Shown in pieces: positions 27,786 through 40,210 of a stretch of DNA of 64,000 nucleotides. The first letter of the stretch is position 1. Every line of letters starts with the position of its first letter. A program made the translations under genes and the position numbers. Location: positions 100,902,083 through 100,966,082 of the forward strand of contig NC_083560.1 in NCBI RefSeq assembly GCF_019925205.1. The letters are read 5' to 3'. The notes under the pieces are model-generated. The model saw only the letters and a list, made by a program, of their open reading frames with translations, did no database searches and was not told the DNA's origin. The stretch is from Metopolophium dirhodum. Its lineage: Eukaryota; Arthropoda; Insecta; Hemiptera; Aphididae.

Positions 27786-28970
27786 ATATGCGACCGGTCG
27801 GTCGGGTCAGCCGGAGACGTTAATGTGGCGTCGTACAATAATATAATAATATAATTTATAGCTATATGGCATCATAGGCGTACACAAACGCCGACTTATG
27901 CTGTGGGTTTCAGGGGTCGTATAATATATGGAATGATGTGCCGAGCCACCGACTTCCCGAATTTTACAGTGCGCGATGCGTAGTAGGTACCTCGTCGGTG
28001 GCGGATTTAACGGACGTTCGGTTGGCAAATGTCTCTCCCAATACGTTTACAATGCGGGAACCACCTACATTATATAGTTAGTTTCTTAAACAATTTACCA
28101 CAAAATAATAAATGGGTGCATACATCTTATGTCACAACCCCCAATATCATTTACCATTGTTAGGTTATGTTAATAAAAACAACAGTTTGTAGGCTTTTGC
28201 AAAGAAAAGTATGTTATTTATGCATTTTGGGCGAGGCACCTCTTATGGATCTTCCGATTTTATTTGAACCATCATCCGCCACCGTATGCGCAGTCAGCCG
28301 GAGACGTTAATGTGGCGTCGTACAGTAATAGGTATAATAATATAATCTATAGCTATATGGCATTATAGAAGTAAACAAACGCCGACTTCTGCTGTGGGTT
28401 TCAAGAGGTGTATATGGAATGATGTGCGGAGCCACCGACTTCCCGAATTTTACAGTGCACGATGCGTAGTAGGTACCTCGTCGGTGGTGGATTGAACGGA
28501 CGTTCGGTTGGCAAATGTCTCTCCCAATACGTTTAGTATGCGGGAACCACCTAAATTATATAGCTAGTTTCTTAAACAATTTACCACAAAATAATAAATA
28601 GGTACAGCTACATTTTATATCGCAAACTCCAATATGATTTATCATTGTTAGGTTATGTTAATAAAAACAACAGTTTCGTAAGTATGTTACAGATAAAATT
28701 TGTGCTAGGTACCTCTTATGGATCTTCCGTATTTATCTGAACCCTAAAATCCACCACTGTATGCGCTGTCAGTCGGGTCAGCCGGAGACGTTAATGTAGC
28801 GTCGTACAATAATACGTTAATATAATTTTTTAGCTATGGTATTATATAGGCATAAAAATACGCTAACTTTCGATGTGCGGGGCTTTAGGGGTTGTACATG
28901 GAATTATATACTGAGCCACCAATTTCCGAGTTTTTTTCGATGTGGCATGTATAAGTACTTAGGTACGACT
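27786..28970. repeat. three-unit tandem array, period near 485 bp
   Basis: The phrase gtcagccggagacgttaatg starts units at 27,806 and 28,293, with a related start at 28,777, giving periods of 487 and about 484 bases. Units 1 and 2 match almost end to end, including tgggtttca, gagccaccgacttcccgaat, gtaggtacctcgtcggtgg, aacggacgttcggttggc and taggttatgttaataaaaac. Unit 3 is more diverged and stops after about 200 bases. Each unit is preceded by tatgcg. No unit encodes a sustained protein frame, and there are no inverted repeats at the unit ends that I can see. Confidence 0.85.
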
Positions 28971-29837
28971 TCTTGCACGGTTTAATATAATCTCACGAGA
29001 GGCTGTTATTCTGATCAAATATTTTTTTTTTCGTTTTTGTGGGGAGGGTTTGAAATCATCATAATTTATACAATTATACATTTATAACTATAATCTAATT
29101 TGAAAAAAAAAAACGATAATGAGTTTATAAACCCTACTCTCATATGCTGTAGACCATGTATACCTACTTAACAATAATTATAATAATATTATTAAAACTG
29201 AGATGGACAGATATTTCACTTCCACCAATCCACCCGGTGGCGTACCTATAATTTATTATACTTACAAAATTAATGTATAAAATATCAAAGTTGACGAAAT
29301 AATAATTAATTAAGATGGATTTATTAATGTAAGTAGGTACAACATAGTAAGTTTATCGCGAACGGCCGAAGCAGATACATTCATAACATAATAAATGGCC
29401 GATTTTTTAACATAGGTACACTGTTTATATAATTGAAGGTCGGATACCATTTTATACCTAATAGGGTATATAAATAAGTTACTGTAAATATCGAAAAAAT
29501 GGTAATGATCTATCCCCCCCCCCCGTTTAACCACAACTGACATGGATGTATCGGACTTGGATACGAAATCGAAACACTGAGCCGATATAGCTGGTGCATT
29601 ATTTGCGATTGCAATAATTTCCATATCCCGCGCGTATTGTTTGATCTTCATTAGCACGAATGTCGTACTATACAGTATAATATATTATTATATTTGTATA
29701 CATATACATACCATTTATAGAAAGTAACTAGTAAGGTAGTAAGATAGGTAGCCGATACCTACACTTAATACATTTAATACACACACACACACATATATAT
29801 ATATATAATATAAGTGAGAACCTACCTATATATAAAT
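28971..29837. other. AT-rich stretch with a 115-codon minus-strand frame
   Basis: The minus-strand frame at 29,310-29,657 runs through an 11-C tract (29,514-29,524) and has no recognisable domain. I treat it as unsupported. A CA/TA microsatellite lies at 29,780-29,808. Confidence 0.35.
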
Positions 29838-30028
29838 TTTAACCGCAATCGAAATCCATCTGAAGAATCGTTGACGTTACGTGGTAGCAGCAATAATAAT
29901 ATATTATAATATTTGTATTACCTGCGTATATAATACTTATAACTATGCGCCTTGATTTTAATGAGTTAATGTTCTACCAAGGCCTAACAGGTATATATTA
30001 TAGTTCGAATTACGATTTAGATAGGTGC
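29838..30028 (+). repeat. local duplication, copy 1
   Basis: This copy carries cgcaatcgaaatccatctg, cagcaataataatatatta, actatgcgcct and ttaatgagttaatgtt in the same order as 30,711-30,860. The downstream phrase gatttagata is also shared. Confidence 0.75.
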
Positions 30029-30330
30029 ATCGACGATCAACATTTTCTACAAAAATCACGTGCTTAACAATTTACAGTAAAAAAGATTGTATTACACGTT
30101 TGAAAAATAGTAGTATGTATCTTCACAAAAATGATTTTCAAATATGCTTTTTGTAATTTTACTTCTTATAAAATATTATAGCATAAAAATCAAAATTATT
30201 GAAATTATATTGTTAGTCCTTTTCCTTTTTCTTTATCTAAATAATTAAAAATATGGTCCTTAAGCAGAGGCAGTTTGATGATTACCTAAACGGTTTTTGA
30301 TTCAGTACCAATATATGTTTAGATGAGGGA

Positions 30331-30344
30331 GGGGGGGGGGGGGG
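30331..30344 (+). repeat. G-tract of 14
   Basis: Uninterrupted run of 14 G in AT-rich DNA, one of several such tracts in the window. Confidence 0.9.
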
Positions 30345-30639
30345 TGGTTGAACGCGCACAAAATTTGAACCTCCACTTTCTGCAACAAACCTTGACAAAT
30401 ATTTTGCTTGTGGAGGTTGGTTTGTTGAGCACTTGCTGACCGAAAGTTATAGTTTTAACTTTCAATAGAGGAATCAATGATAATCGTGATTGATATTCAT
30501 ATTCGGTTATACCTATACTTTTATAACACCAACTAAACTGAACTACTGTGGTGGGTGGGTCAATGGGTCAGTGGGTCTATCATACCGCTAAATATAATAC
30601 TTTCAAACCTAGTCCTCCGTCCGTTGTGGCAATAATTCC

Positions 30640-30693
30640 AAAACTTAGAATTTGACGACACGGGGGTAAACATGCTCGGCGAATCACCCTGTA
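30640..30693. mobile_element. mariner-like MITE, right end only
   Basis: The segment ends with gcgaatcaccctgta. Its reverse complement, TACAGGGTGATTCGC, matches the terminus at 40,063 (CAGGATGATTCGCCAAGC). The flanking TA is consistent with Tc1/mariner. The left end was not found. Confidence 0.4.
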
Positions 30694-30710
30694 TGGCGCG
30701 TACCTACGCA

Positions 30711-30860
30711 CAATTTAATCGCAATCGAAATCCATCTGCAGATTCGTTAACGTTGTGCGGTAGCATCAGCAATAATAATATATTATAACATTGACATTAC
30801 ATTTACTATGCGCCTGGTTTTTAATGAGTTAATGTTTAGCCGAGATTTAGATAAGTATAT
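30711..30860 (+). repeat. local duplication, copy 2
   Basis: Direct-repeat partner of 29,838-30,028, about 870 bases away. A TG microsatellite follows at 30,880-30,898. Confidence 0.75.
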
Positions 30861-33589
30861 AATATACTATTTACGTAAATGTGTGTGTGTGTGTGTGTAT
30901 ACGTTAAATTCCTTATCGGACATCTGAAACAAAAGGCAAACCGTGACTCGTTAATCTCTGCAGCGTCGCGTTTGTACTCTCGGAGTCTCGCCCGGACGAT
31001 AATAATAATAATATAATATTATGTGTATGGGTATATTATTATTATTATATATTATATATAATCGCATCTAGATCGCTATTTTTGTTTTCAATGACAAGTC
31101 GAATGATTGCTAACAACGTTGTCAAATGTCAATCATCGAGTATATTATTATCGTTTCAGCACAATGCGACGACGTATGAATGTGATTGTATTGTAAAATA
31201 GGCGGTATAGGTATAATACACCTTACCACGTTTTAAGGAACAATCGCAGTGGTTAAAAGAGAGTACAATATAGTGCAATATTACATTATTGTATTCGATG
31301 TAGGTAAGTCAACGCATACGTTCAATAATAATAATAGGTAATATAATATATTAACAATAATAATTGCCGTCGCCCGCCAATATAACATAATATTATTATT
31401 TATGCTTTTGAAACGATATAATGTAACGTATAGTCGAGTTCTTTGAAATATAATTTATGTGTTCTAATCAGAAACGTAGAAAATGTAATAGTAAGTAAGT
31501 ATACTCTATATTATAAAAGGTATTTATATTTCCAAGGTACCTTATAAATAATATAATACACATCGAACACATAGCGAGTAAACACTAAATATAATATATT
31601 ATAATAAGATATTATATAGAATAAATGTATAATGTTATTATTAAAAACATCATAACACAGAATGTGAGTACAATTTTTAAAATAAATCGTACACACCTGT
31701 TGCATAATAATATACTCAATACGACAATACACTGAATTATTGCAGTTACAATAGTTCGTTTATCTAAATTATCTGTAGTTGAAGATCTATAAGTGCTCAT
31801 GACGTTATATACTTATATCTAGATCAAAAAACGAGAGATATTGAAATATGAAATGAATTTTACTTTCTTGATTTTTAACCAAGTACCTATATATTCGGAA
31901 TAAAAAAAATCTGCATTTTGAAAACTTCAAGAGTTTTATGGTGAATAGGTATAAACAATAAAAATGTAATCCAATAATAATAATGAGTAGGTGGGTAATT
32001 AAATTAGCTTTAATAATTAATATAAATAAATTATAAGATATTATTGAGATACATCCGATATTATATGCCCAAGCGGTATAGTCGTGCCTATAGGTATAAT
32101 GTTTAGAACACGTCGGTGCTTGTTCAGACCTGCAGAAAACTCTATTTTTTACTTTTCTATTAAACTACGAGAACTAAAAAGTTGGTCGATGTCTAATTAA
32201 AAAAGTCGTGTCAAGTAGATACAAAGTATGAGTTTAAAAATAAAATAAATTAACCTTTCAGCATTAAAAAAATAGACAAGTTTAGCTAAGTTTTTCTTTT
32301 GCGACGCAGAACTAAGAACTTGAAAAGTGAGTTTTGCGGTTTAGGGTCTTATTAGTATCCCATTTTCCATAGGTACGAGAAGTACTTCAGACCTTTATCT
32401 TTGCCTACCAAAGGTGAAAATTCGACTGAAACTTTAAGATGGATAAAAATTACTAGGCGAATTCTATGAGAATAGTAAAAATAGTACTAAAGTATTAAAA
32501 AGTGTAAACATTTTATAAGCCGACACTTACATTTTGTATAATACCTACTTGAAAAAAAAAATGAGTTCCGGTGCAGAAAATGTTCCATTGCAAGCAGTGC
32601 CTAAAGTTTAATCCCATAACATTGTCATAAAATATACATATAGACATATAGTTATTATAGTAATAATTCTCCAAAAATTAAAAATCAAGAAAAAGGTATA
32701 TGCCAACCCCGACTTGGCGAACGTTATATGTAATTACGTCAGCCAGAACGATAGTATAAAATATGTATATCCCACCCCAGAACCATTTCCAAATTACGCT
32801 ACTGATATCACGTAATTTAAAAAATATATGAATATTATTGTTAGTACGTAGCTATATTATACTTTTAAATCGTACCCATACTATTATATTTATTACTATT
32901 TACCTCACTTTGGTTTAGGTAATAGGTATTAAGTGTTTCCACTTACGCCGTTCAAGGAACCGTTTTTAAAAATATTCATTAAAACAAATTAAACTTTATC
33001 AAGAGAAATATATGCGAGTAATAATAGCAATATAGATAATAATTCATCGCATAATGCATATTGATGAAATTATTTATATATTTTTTATGAGTGCCCAACT
33101 ATCTCCGACACCCGATTTCCCGAAGACGATTCAACCACGGTATTCATGGTTTTCGAGATACGTACTCGCCAATTCGCTTATTACGAAATGTTGACACCTG
33201 TGATTAAAAAAAAATATTATACTATATAATAAAATTACTATACTTCCCTGTTTTTGGACTTAATTTTTAAATTAATGCTCATATAGGTAATTTGTTATTT
33301 TAATTTTACGTAGCTATCTATCCTATATAATATAATATTATAATATATACAATAATGCCAAACTGCATTTTACAATATACATACATAGCATGTATAGCTA
33401 GTTATAAGAATTATTATTAACACGAATTAAATGTACAATAAATTATTCAAGCATTGATTTTGCATTATTGGTAAACCGGCCAAGATCAATGCCCCAAAGT
33501 TGTATATATTTTATACTGTATACCGCGGTCCCATAACCATTATGATATTTTATTTTTTCATATAATTTTAAAATTTCCAATTGTGGAAA
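30861..33589. other. AT-rich noncoding stretch
   Basis: No gene is supported. The sequence is dominated by TAATAATAT-type low complexity. The minus-strand open frames at 31,511-31,800 overlap each other and are AT-driven. Confidence 0.5.
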
Positions 33590-34790
33590 TGCATGCATAA
33601 TTTTCTAATGATGACTGTTTTATGCACATCAATTCATTACCATACATTATATAAAAAAATTTCACACCTTACGCTTATTATAATCGTACCTACTATATTA
33701 TATTTAAATATAATATTATGACATTTTAAAATACAATATTATATTTTGAAAAATTGCTCATTCAAACATTGAATTGACATTTTATGCATCAACATTTTCA
33801 AAAACATTATCCACTAAATATTTGACAGTGAAAAAAGGTGGAAAAACATAAGTTTGTAGGTATTAATTCAGGACACTCCTCGAGTAGTACAGACAATTTC
33901 AAGAATCTTAAAATATGACCAAGTGGGTACTTATACTTAAAAATTCCAAAAATCAGAGTTTGAATAAATTCATCGTTAAATGTAAAAATGGGGGGTTGGA
34001 GGGGAGCATATGCTTGGTAAATTGGCCTGTATATTATTATATTATTGCAGTATTATTGTTGTAATTTATGATGCATTATCCACACGACTACGCGTCGTCT
34101 ATAATATCGGTTTAGAGTAGATGTTTGCAGTGTATTATAATATGACATATACTTTGGCCATGTGGGTAAACTTTATAGAAACGTCACAGCTGAACCACAA
34201 CAATCGTGGGACACTGTGGGTACCAGTATAAATTATAGTGTAAGCATGACATATTATTATATAGTAATATGGATAATTTTCTTATGATGACCGATGACCG
34301 TTTTATAACCATCAATTAAATATATTATCATATAAAAAAAACAACGCTTATTAATCGTATTATATTAAGTATATTTAAATGTTTCGGAACTTTTACGATA
34401 ATTGTTATTACCCAATTATTAAATATGTTTATAAAAAAAAATCCTGCTATACAATGGCGTTCCGTCGTCGCACATAATATTAACATAATGCGCAGTTTAC
34501 CTAATTATTATTATATATTTTATCATTATTAATGCTGTTGTAATTTATAATGCATAATATGCATTGCATATATACCTATATATTATCTCCGCGTTGTCTT
34601 TAAAATCAGTTTACAGCGATACTATCTATATAATATACCTAATATATGTACACGAGATCCTCCGCGTTTGTATGATATTCTTGTATGTATACTTTGGCCA
34701 ACTTTACAGAAATTCCATTTGCAGCCGACCCACAACAACCGTGGGACACCGCGGGTTGCAAGCGCATATAATGCGCATAACAATATAATA
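33590..34790 (+). repeat. decayed three-unit tandem array
   Basis: The phrase ataattttct(a/t)atgatgac starts related blocks at 33,597 and 34,273. The phrase gttgtaattta(t/a)aatgcat-type starts related blocks at about 34,059 and 34,537. The phrases actttggcca and acaac(a/c)(a/g)tgggacac recur at about 34,152-34,215 and 34,690-34,752. Unit spacing is about 0.48-0.54 kb where uninterrupted. The first interval is longer by roughly the length of an apparent inserted element at 33,869-34,031. Confidence 0.6.
33869..34031. mobile_element. mariner-like MITE relic inside the array
   Basis: The right side reads gagcatatgcttggtaaat, then ggcctgta. Its reverse complement resembles the CAGGGTGATTCGCCAAGCATG-type terminus seen at 30,691 and 40,063. 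The left boundary (cagga at 33,869) is tentative. Removing about 163 bases brings the array spacing from 676 to about 513, in line with the other unit spacings. Confidence 0.4.
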
Positions 34791-35131
34791 TAAAAAACTT
34801 AACAATGCGCCTACAATTGCGCTATTATAAGTACATATTATTATAATGTAATATCATTTCCGAGATTTGTTTCGGCGATTGCGAAGCGAACAAACTATAC
34901 ATTTGTGCGCATGTGGCATAGTCGTACGATTATCCTTATCGTCTTCAGCGACCGAACACTTACCGTGGCAACGAACTTATATAAAATATTATGACTTATC
35001 GTATCGGACACTTGTTGCAGGATTCGAACGAACGTACGATATTTTTCATTCGTCGATAACGTTTTCTCCACACTACGATATATATATTTTTAAATTTTAT
35101 TTTACACTCCCGCGTTGTTGTACCTGTATAA
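34791..35131. other. noncoding flank of a hAT element
   Basis: A plus-strand open frame at 34,867-35,229 begins here but runs into the transposon at 35,140. It has no domain and I do not call it a gene. Confidence 0.4.
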
Positions 35132-35139
35132 TACTACAC

Positions 35140-35561
35140 CAGTGGTTCTCAATCTTTTTTTGTACCTCGACCCAAATTTTCCCCGAAAAATCTTTCACGA
35201 CCCACGTGGTTAAACTTTTCAAAAAGTAGTTATAAAAACAAAATTTGTTTATTACTTTTATTAGGTATTTACGGGGGTATTTATTATTTTATAGGTTTAT
35301 AATCAATATATTTTTACAAAATAATGTACTTTTAATAATGAGGCGTATTAATACCCGTCGTAATAAATAAATATACGACAAATTATTATTTATTACACAC
35401 GTAATTTTTGGTACTATATTACTATAACAATATAAGTATATTTAATATTAATTTAACATAAATTTCTTGGAATCTATATATTTCAAAAAAATTTTCACGA
35501 CCCACCAAAAATTGACTGACGACCACCCAATGGGTCGCGACCCACAGTTTGAGAAATGCTG
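35140..35561. mobile_element. non-autonomous hAT element with perfect 8-bp target duplication
   Basis: The left end is CAGTGGTTCTCAA, a terminus widespread in hAT transposons. The reverse complement of the right end is CAGCATTTCTCAAACTG. The 8 bases TACTACAC lie immediately outside both ends (35,132-35,139 and 35,562-35,569), exactly as hAT insertion predicts. Subterminal cgacccac/gggtcgcgaccca motifs lie inside both ends. At 422 bp with no transposase frame, it must be mobilised in trans. Confidence 0.9.
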
Positions 35562-35569
35562 TACTACAC

Positions 35570-37230
35570 TAATCGCAGCGATGAAAAATTATAAAAAATA
35601 AATAGTTTTCTAGAATTAAGACTATTAACACTTAAGCATAATAAAGGGTAATTCATTTAATGTATTTTTCCCGCATAATTTTGAGTTCTAAAAAGCAAAA
35701 TTTCATACTATTCTTTATCGTTGTCGTATAAAAAAATTCAATTTTTTACGAGTAGGTAGTTTATGAGTTTATGTGCATCTAAAATGTTGATAGTTAAAAA
35801 TCAATAAGTTATTAACCAACATTTTGAGGGGCGTGTATGTTCTGCGTACAACTCTATTCTACTCATCTGAACTTGACATTGGTATTTGTCACTATAATAC
35901 TATACTTGTCCAAAATTTGAATTTTATACATCAAAATACTCCAAATAATATTTTATTTCGAAATATATATTAAACATTTTTTTTTGTCAGAGTAAAAACT
36001 TAAATAATGATAACGATAAAATATATATTTTTTTTACCAAAAGAGTGGTTCTGTAATGACTTAAAATATGCATGGGCACCCATTAGGGGGGAGCAAAGAT
36101 AGGGCACTCCCCCCCCTCTTATATTTTTTGGCTCATTGCGAATAATATGATCCTGCGATTTTTGCAAATACTTAATGTTTTAATAACACTGCCGACAACG
36201 TGCACAATAGAAATCGTTCAGTACATTGAGAAGTTGAGTATAAACGGCTTCAGTCGACTAAAGGTCCAGATCGTTTAAATGGGTTGTGTGTACAATGACT
36301 TTCATTGTGAAAGAGTGAACATAAACAAGGACATTTTCATTCAGGATGTCATTAATATGTTTGGAATAAAACGAAGACATTTTCAGTTCTTATTTACCGA
36401 TACCGAATAGTAAATTGGATTAGATTATTTCATTTTTTTTTCTATACTTATTACATTGTTTTTTAATGAATTATATAATACAAATATATAACAATGCAAT
36501 TATAAATTATTAATATTTAGCATAACAGAATATTTACATTTATATGTGAAAATAACATTGAATATTTATTTTCTTACATATGAGAATTTTTTTTATTTTT
36601 TCCCTCCCTACAATTTTACCAATGGATTTTAAATTTCAAATTTTAAAATACAATTTTCAAAGTTTACAAAAACGATAGTGCTTTCTAGAATAATTAGTGA
36701 CTTACGTTGAAAGGATCATACCGCGCGTTTATGTTATACTTTGAATATTGCTCTGACGTGGTAATAATATTCCAAGCAGATTGTAAGTAGGTCTGGTGCT
36801 TATATATAGGTATAGTTACAGGCATTACAGCATGTTTACAGAACATAATATAATATTATACATATCGATGGCTGTACATAAAATATGTTGACATTTAAAC
36901 ATTTCGACAATAAAGTGTTTTAATTATTACGCAACTGTATAATACTTATAGGTAGGTAGACATTGTATGTTTTACCCAACTGAAGTTAGTTAGTGTCATC
37001 GTGATGATGACGATTTTTGGATATTACGCGATCAAGTGATTGGAAATGTTACTTATAATGGTATACGGAGCTCGTCCTCGGCCAGTGAAAAAGACAGTTT
37101 TTATGGGCAAACTCGATGTGTCAACTATCGATGCGAGAACGCGGTTACGACCCCGACCGGTCTTTGCAGGAACGTTGGTTTCGAAGTTTCATGTGTCACA
37201 TTAACTTATAAATATCGGTTCATAATGGGT
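35570..37230. other. AT-rich noncoding stretch
   Basis: No gene is supported. An 8-C tract at 36,109-36,116 sits in a G- and C-rich patch that may be a transposon relic. The plus-strand open frame at 37,036-37,254 has four to five scattered Cys codons but no zinc-finger spacing that I recognise. Confidence 0.4.
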
Positions 37231-37238
37231 CTTAGTAG

Positions 37239-37353
37239 CAGGGCTTGCAGTTGAAAAGTCAATTTCTGTTATTATAACGTTCACAAATTTCAATCGTTTT
37301 TTTGTCAAATATAATGTTATAACCATAGCGTTATTATAACTTTGCAAGCCCTG
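37239..37353. mobile_element. short hAT-type MITE, CAGGGCTTGCA termini
   Basis: The left end is CAGGGCTTGCAG and the reverse complement of the right end is CAGGGCTTGCAAAG. Flanks are CTTAGTAG (37,231-37,238) and ATTAGTAG (37,354-37,361), matching at 7 of 8 bases, which fits an 8-bp hAT target duplication with one later mutation. At 115 bp it has no coding capacity. Confidence 0.8.
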
Positions 37354-37361
37354 ATTAGTAG

Positions 37362-39039
37362 TGTTTAGGGCTATAGGTAATCCATGCTCTAAAAAACCTT
37401 AAAAATGCATGTATTTATGTCTCAAAATTATACCATAGGTATATAATATATAATATGCTCTAATAATATGCAAAAATGCTTAAATATGCTCTCGAAAATA
37501 TTTTAGTTTCTCATAAAAACCCAAAAATTTAAACTAACATGTATTTATTTATTTTTCATAATACTTCTTCTTTTTTAACCTTGCCTTTAAACAACACAAA
37601 TATTTCAGTTATAAATGCATATTGCGTTTATTATTAAATAATTATCAAACACTTATCCAAATGATCAATAGTGTGACTAAAATTTTTGAATTTTTTCAAA
37701 GGCAATTAAGCGACGATTGTTCACTAATACATTTTTGTAAAATAATATTTAATTGTTTTAAACAATTTTTTATTACGATTTCTAGAGAATTCAGATTATA
37801 TAATAGTGTATAATGTGTGAAAAACGCACTTAAAATACAAATACAACAAAATATGCACTAATGTCAGCTAGTATTAATCTTCAAGTATTGATGTGTAATC
37901 TGTAATGAATGAAAATGATGCAGACAATTATTAAAAGGTACGATCACTATAGCTAACCGATACGCAGTAGGGAGTTCCAGAAACTAATTTTAAATATTAA
38001 ATTAATAAAAAAATATTAGTCAGAAAAAAGTTGTTGTTTAGTCTTTATGAATTATTCAACAATATTAATTATTCTTTATTTAGACTACTACATTAATTAG
38101 TTTTATGTAATTGGTTATTAATTAAAAGTTACTATACCTAATTAGGTTTCGTATACCACGTAAGCTCTAATCAATTTTATAATTTATAATAACAATTTTA
38201 ATAGAACTATAGGTAGTTCATATTTGGGGCTGCTAACAAATAAGTAATAACAATGTATAAAAATATTAATTTTTGGTAATTGGGCTGAGTTCATGAGATC
38301 AGACAGGTAAAGATAATTTTAAAAACTCCTCCCAGGGCCAAATACACGACTTCACGTCGTATCTATAATATAATAATTAAATGAACCAATTTAAAAATGG
38401 TTTTTTCTACAAAAAATACATATTAATATTATAGCACTAATGAAAATATGTGAGTTAAAAGGTGTAAGCTAATTTTCAATTGAATTTGCAGTTGAGTTAA
38501 CTAGAATAATTTTACAACATTTATGTTTATACACCCGATAAATTTGTTCTGGTTACTGTTCACCATACTTGTAATCACGCAAACAAACCACACCTGAGTT
38601 TATGAACTTATTTTTTTTTTGAAACACTTAAAAAGTAACTGAATTTAAAACAATATTTAACCATTTAAAACATTTTTTACCCACTTTAACTTGTCCACCG
38701 CTTAATTTGTTTATTTATTCAACAATTATCAGAATAGTTAATCAGTAATCACTAATCACTCACATATTTATATATATATATATTTATTACATTAGCCGCT
38801 GTGGGGCATATACCGTTTCTGCAAACATTTAAAAATACGATCGTTTCCGCCATCGCCCTTTCACGAATCTTGAAAAAATATATATGTCAGTTTCCGCTTA
38901 CCTGTTTTTGTAAAATTATTATTATACTCGTATATTCCATGTTTTTCGAAGGAACTTCCCATTTCAATGCACTTACATACGTGTGTAATAACTAATAATT
39001 AAAAATTAGATAGTATTGGAATTTATATAATAATAAAAA
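37362..39039. other. AT-rich stretch, possible old repeat
   Basis: The phrases atgctcta, atatgcaaaaatgc and aaatatgctct recur at 37,380-37,500, suggesting part of an old interspersed repeat whose ends I could not find. No gene is supported; frames at 37,622-37,813 and 38,801-38,995 have no domain. A TA run lies at about 38,769-38,782. Confidence 0.35.
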
Positions 39040-39490
39040 CTAAAAAAAGAGCGAGTGGGCACCGCTCTGTTGTTCGGGTGGGTCACTATAATTGTATGGT
39101 AAATAATATGTTAAATTTGAATTCAATGATATCGATTAATAATTGTATATAAAACACGATTCTGAGAGAAGATGGTTCGTAAACCTACCTATCAAGTATA
39201 TTTTATGATATTATTGCTATGAAAGTAATTCATTTTACTATTAGTAGTAAAACAATAGGGTAGAGTTAATTTTTGCCGAAAACAGCACATTTGAAAACGT
39301 CATTGCAGTACGTATAAAATATAATAATACAGGTACTTTAAAAGTTACAAGTATTGAAATACCCACAAATGATATTTTTAAAGTAAATCAAAATATTATT
39401 TTAAATTGTTATTTTTCGTTTAAATATTTAATTTCATACAAATTTGAACTTAAAATATCTAAAAAAAAAAAACTACACAAATAATATACA
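39040..39490 (+). repeat. dispersed repeat family, copy 2
   Basis: The left end (gcgagtgggcaccgctctg) corresponds to the family terminus at 60,317 (gtaagtggatgtcgctctg). The body matches 3600-4060 through acaaatttgaacttaaaat. Same orientation as copy 1. Confidence 0.65.
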
Positions 39491-39731
39491 ATAGAAAAAG
39501 GGGTGCGATTATTTGATAAACAAAAGTTTGTATCTCCAGAGGATACCTAAACTAAATTTAAGTAGGCAGTACAAAAAACCTCAATAATTTGAAAATGTGG
39601 TATTTATACAGCTATACCTACCTATTTGGTTATTTAAGTATAATTGGAAATTCCAAAAAAACCAACTGATTTTATATAACTGCATTATTGAAGAACATAA
39701 GGGGTGGGCATGTTTGGTTAACCACCCTGTA
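39491..39731. mobile_element. mariner-like MITE, right end recognisable
   Basis: The right side reads ggggtgggcatgtttggtta, then accaccctgta. The reverse complement begins TACAGGGTGGTTAACC and continues with CATGCCCACCCC, the same layout as the copies at 30,691, 34,031 and 40,063. The left boundary is uncertain. Confidence 0.4.
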
Positions 39732-40062
39732 CCTATATTATAAAAGTTGATTATGCGTACCTTGTACCTATGTAGAATATATTATTAGTAGGTACACACA
39801 AAGCGCCGCCTTGAACTGCAAAAAGCAAAAATATAAAAACAAAATTCGTACAAGTACACGCGGATAGAATGATTAACATATATTATAATAATATTATTTT
39901 ATGTAGGTCACCCGTAAACGACGCGATTAAGGGAGTCGAAATCTGAGATAAGTATCTACATAGTTGTAATAGGTATAATAATAATTATTATGACGATTGA
40001 AATTTCGAACGACATTTCAGAATAATGTTATTTTATGAGATCGGGGCATATACAGCAGTGAG

Positions 40063-40210
40063 CAGGATGATTCGCCAAGCATCCACCCACATTTTTACTT
40101 CGATTAAGAATTAATTTAAAATCTAAATATTGGAGTTTTTAAGTATACTCACTCTAAGTCCATATTTTCAGATATTATTACTATGATTTCTTATATCGTT
40201 TAAGAAGTGT
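40063..40210. mobile_element. mariner-like MITE, left end only
   Basis: Begins CAGGATGATTCGCCAAGC and continues with ccacccacatttttac, the inverse of the right ends at 34,031 and 39,731. The right boundary was not found. Confidence 0.4.

Noticed and set aside
29310..29657. 115-codon minus-strand frame as a gene
   Set aside because: It runs through an 11-C tract and has no recognisable domain.
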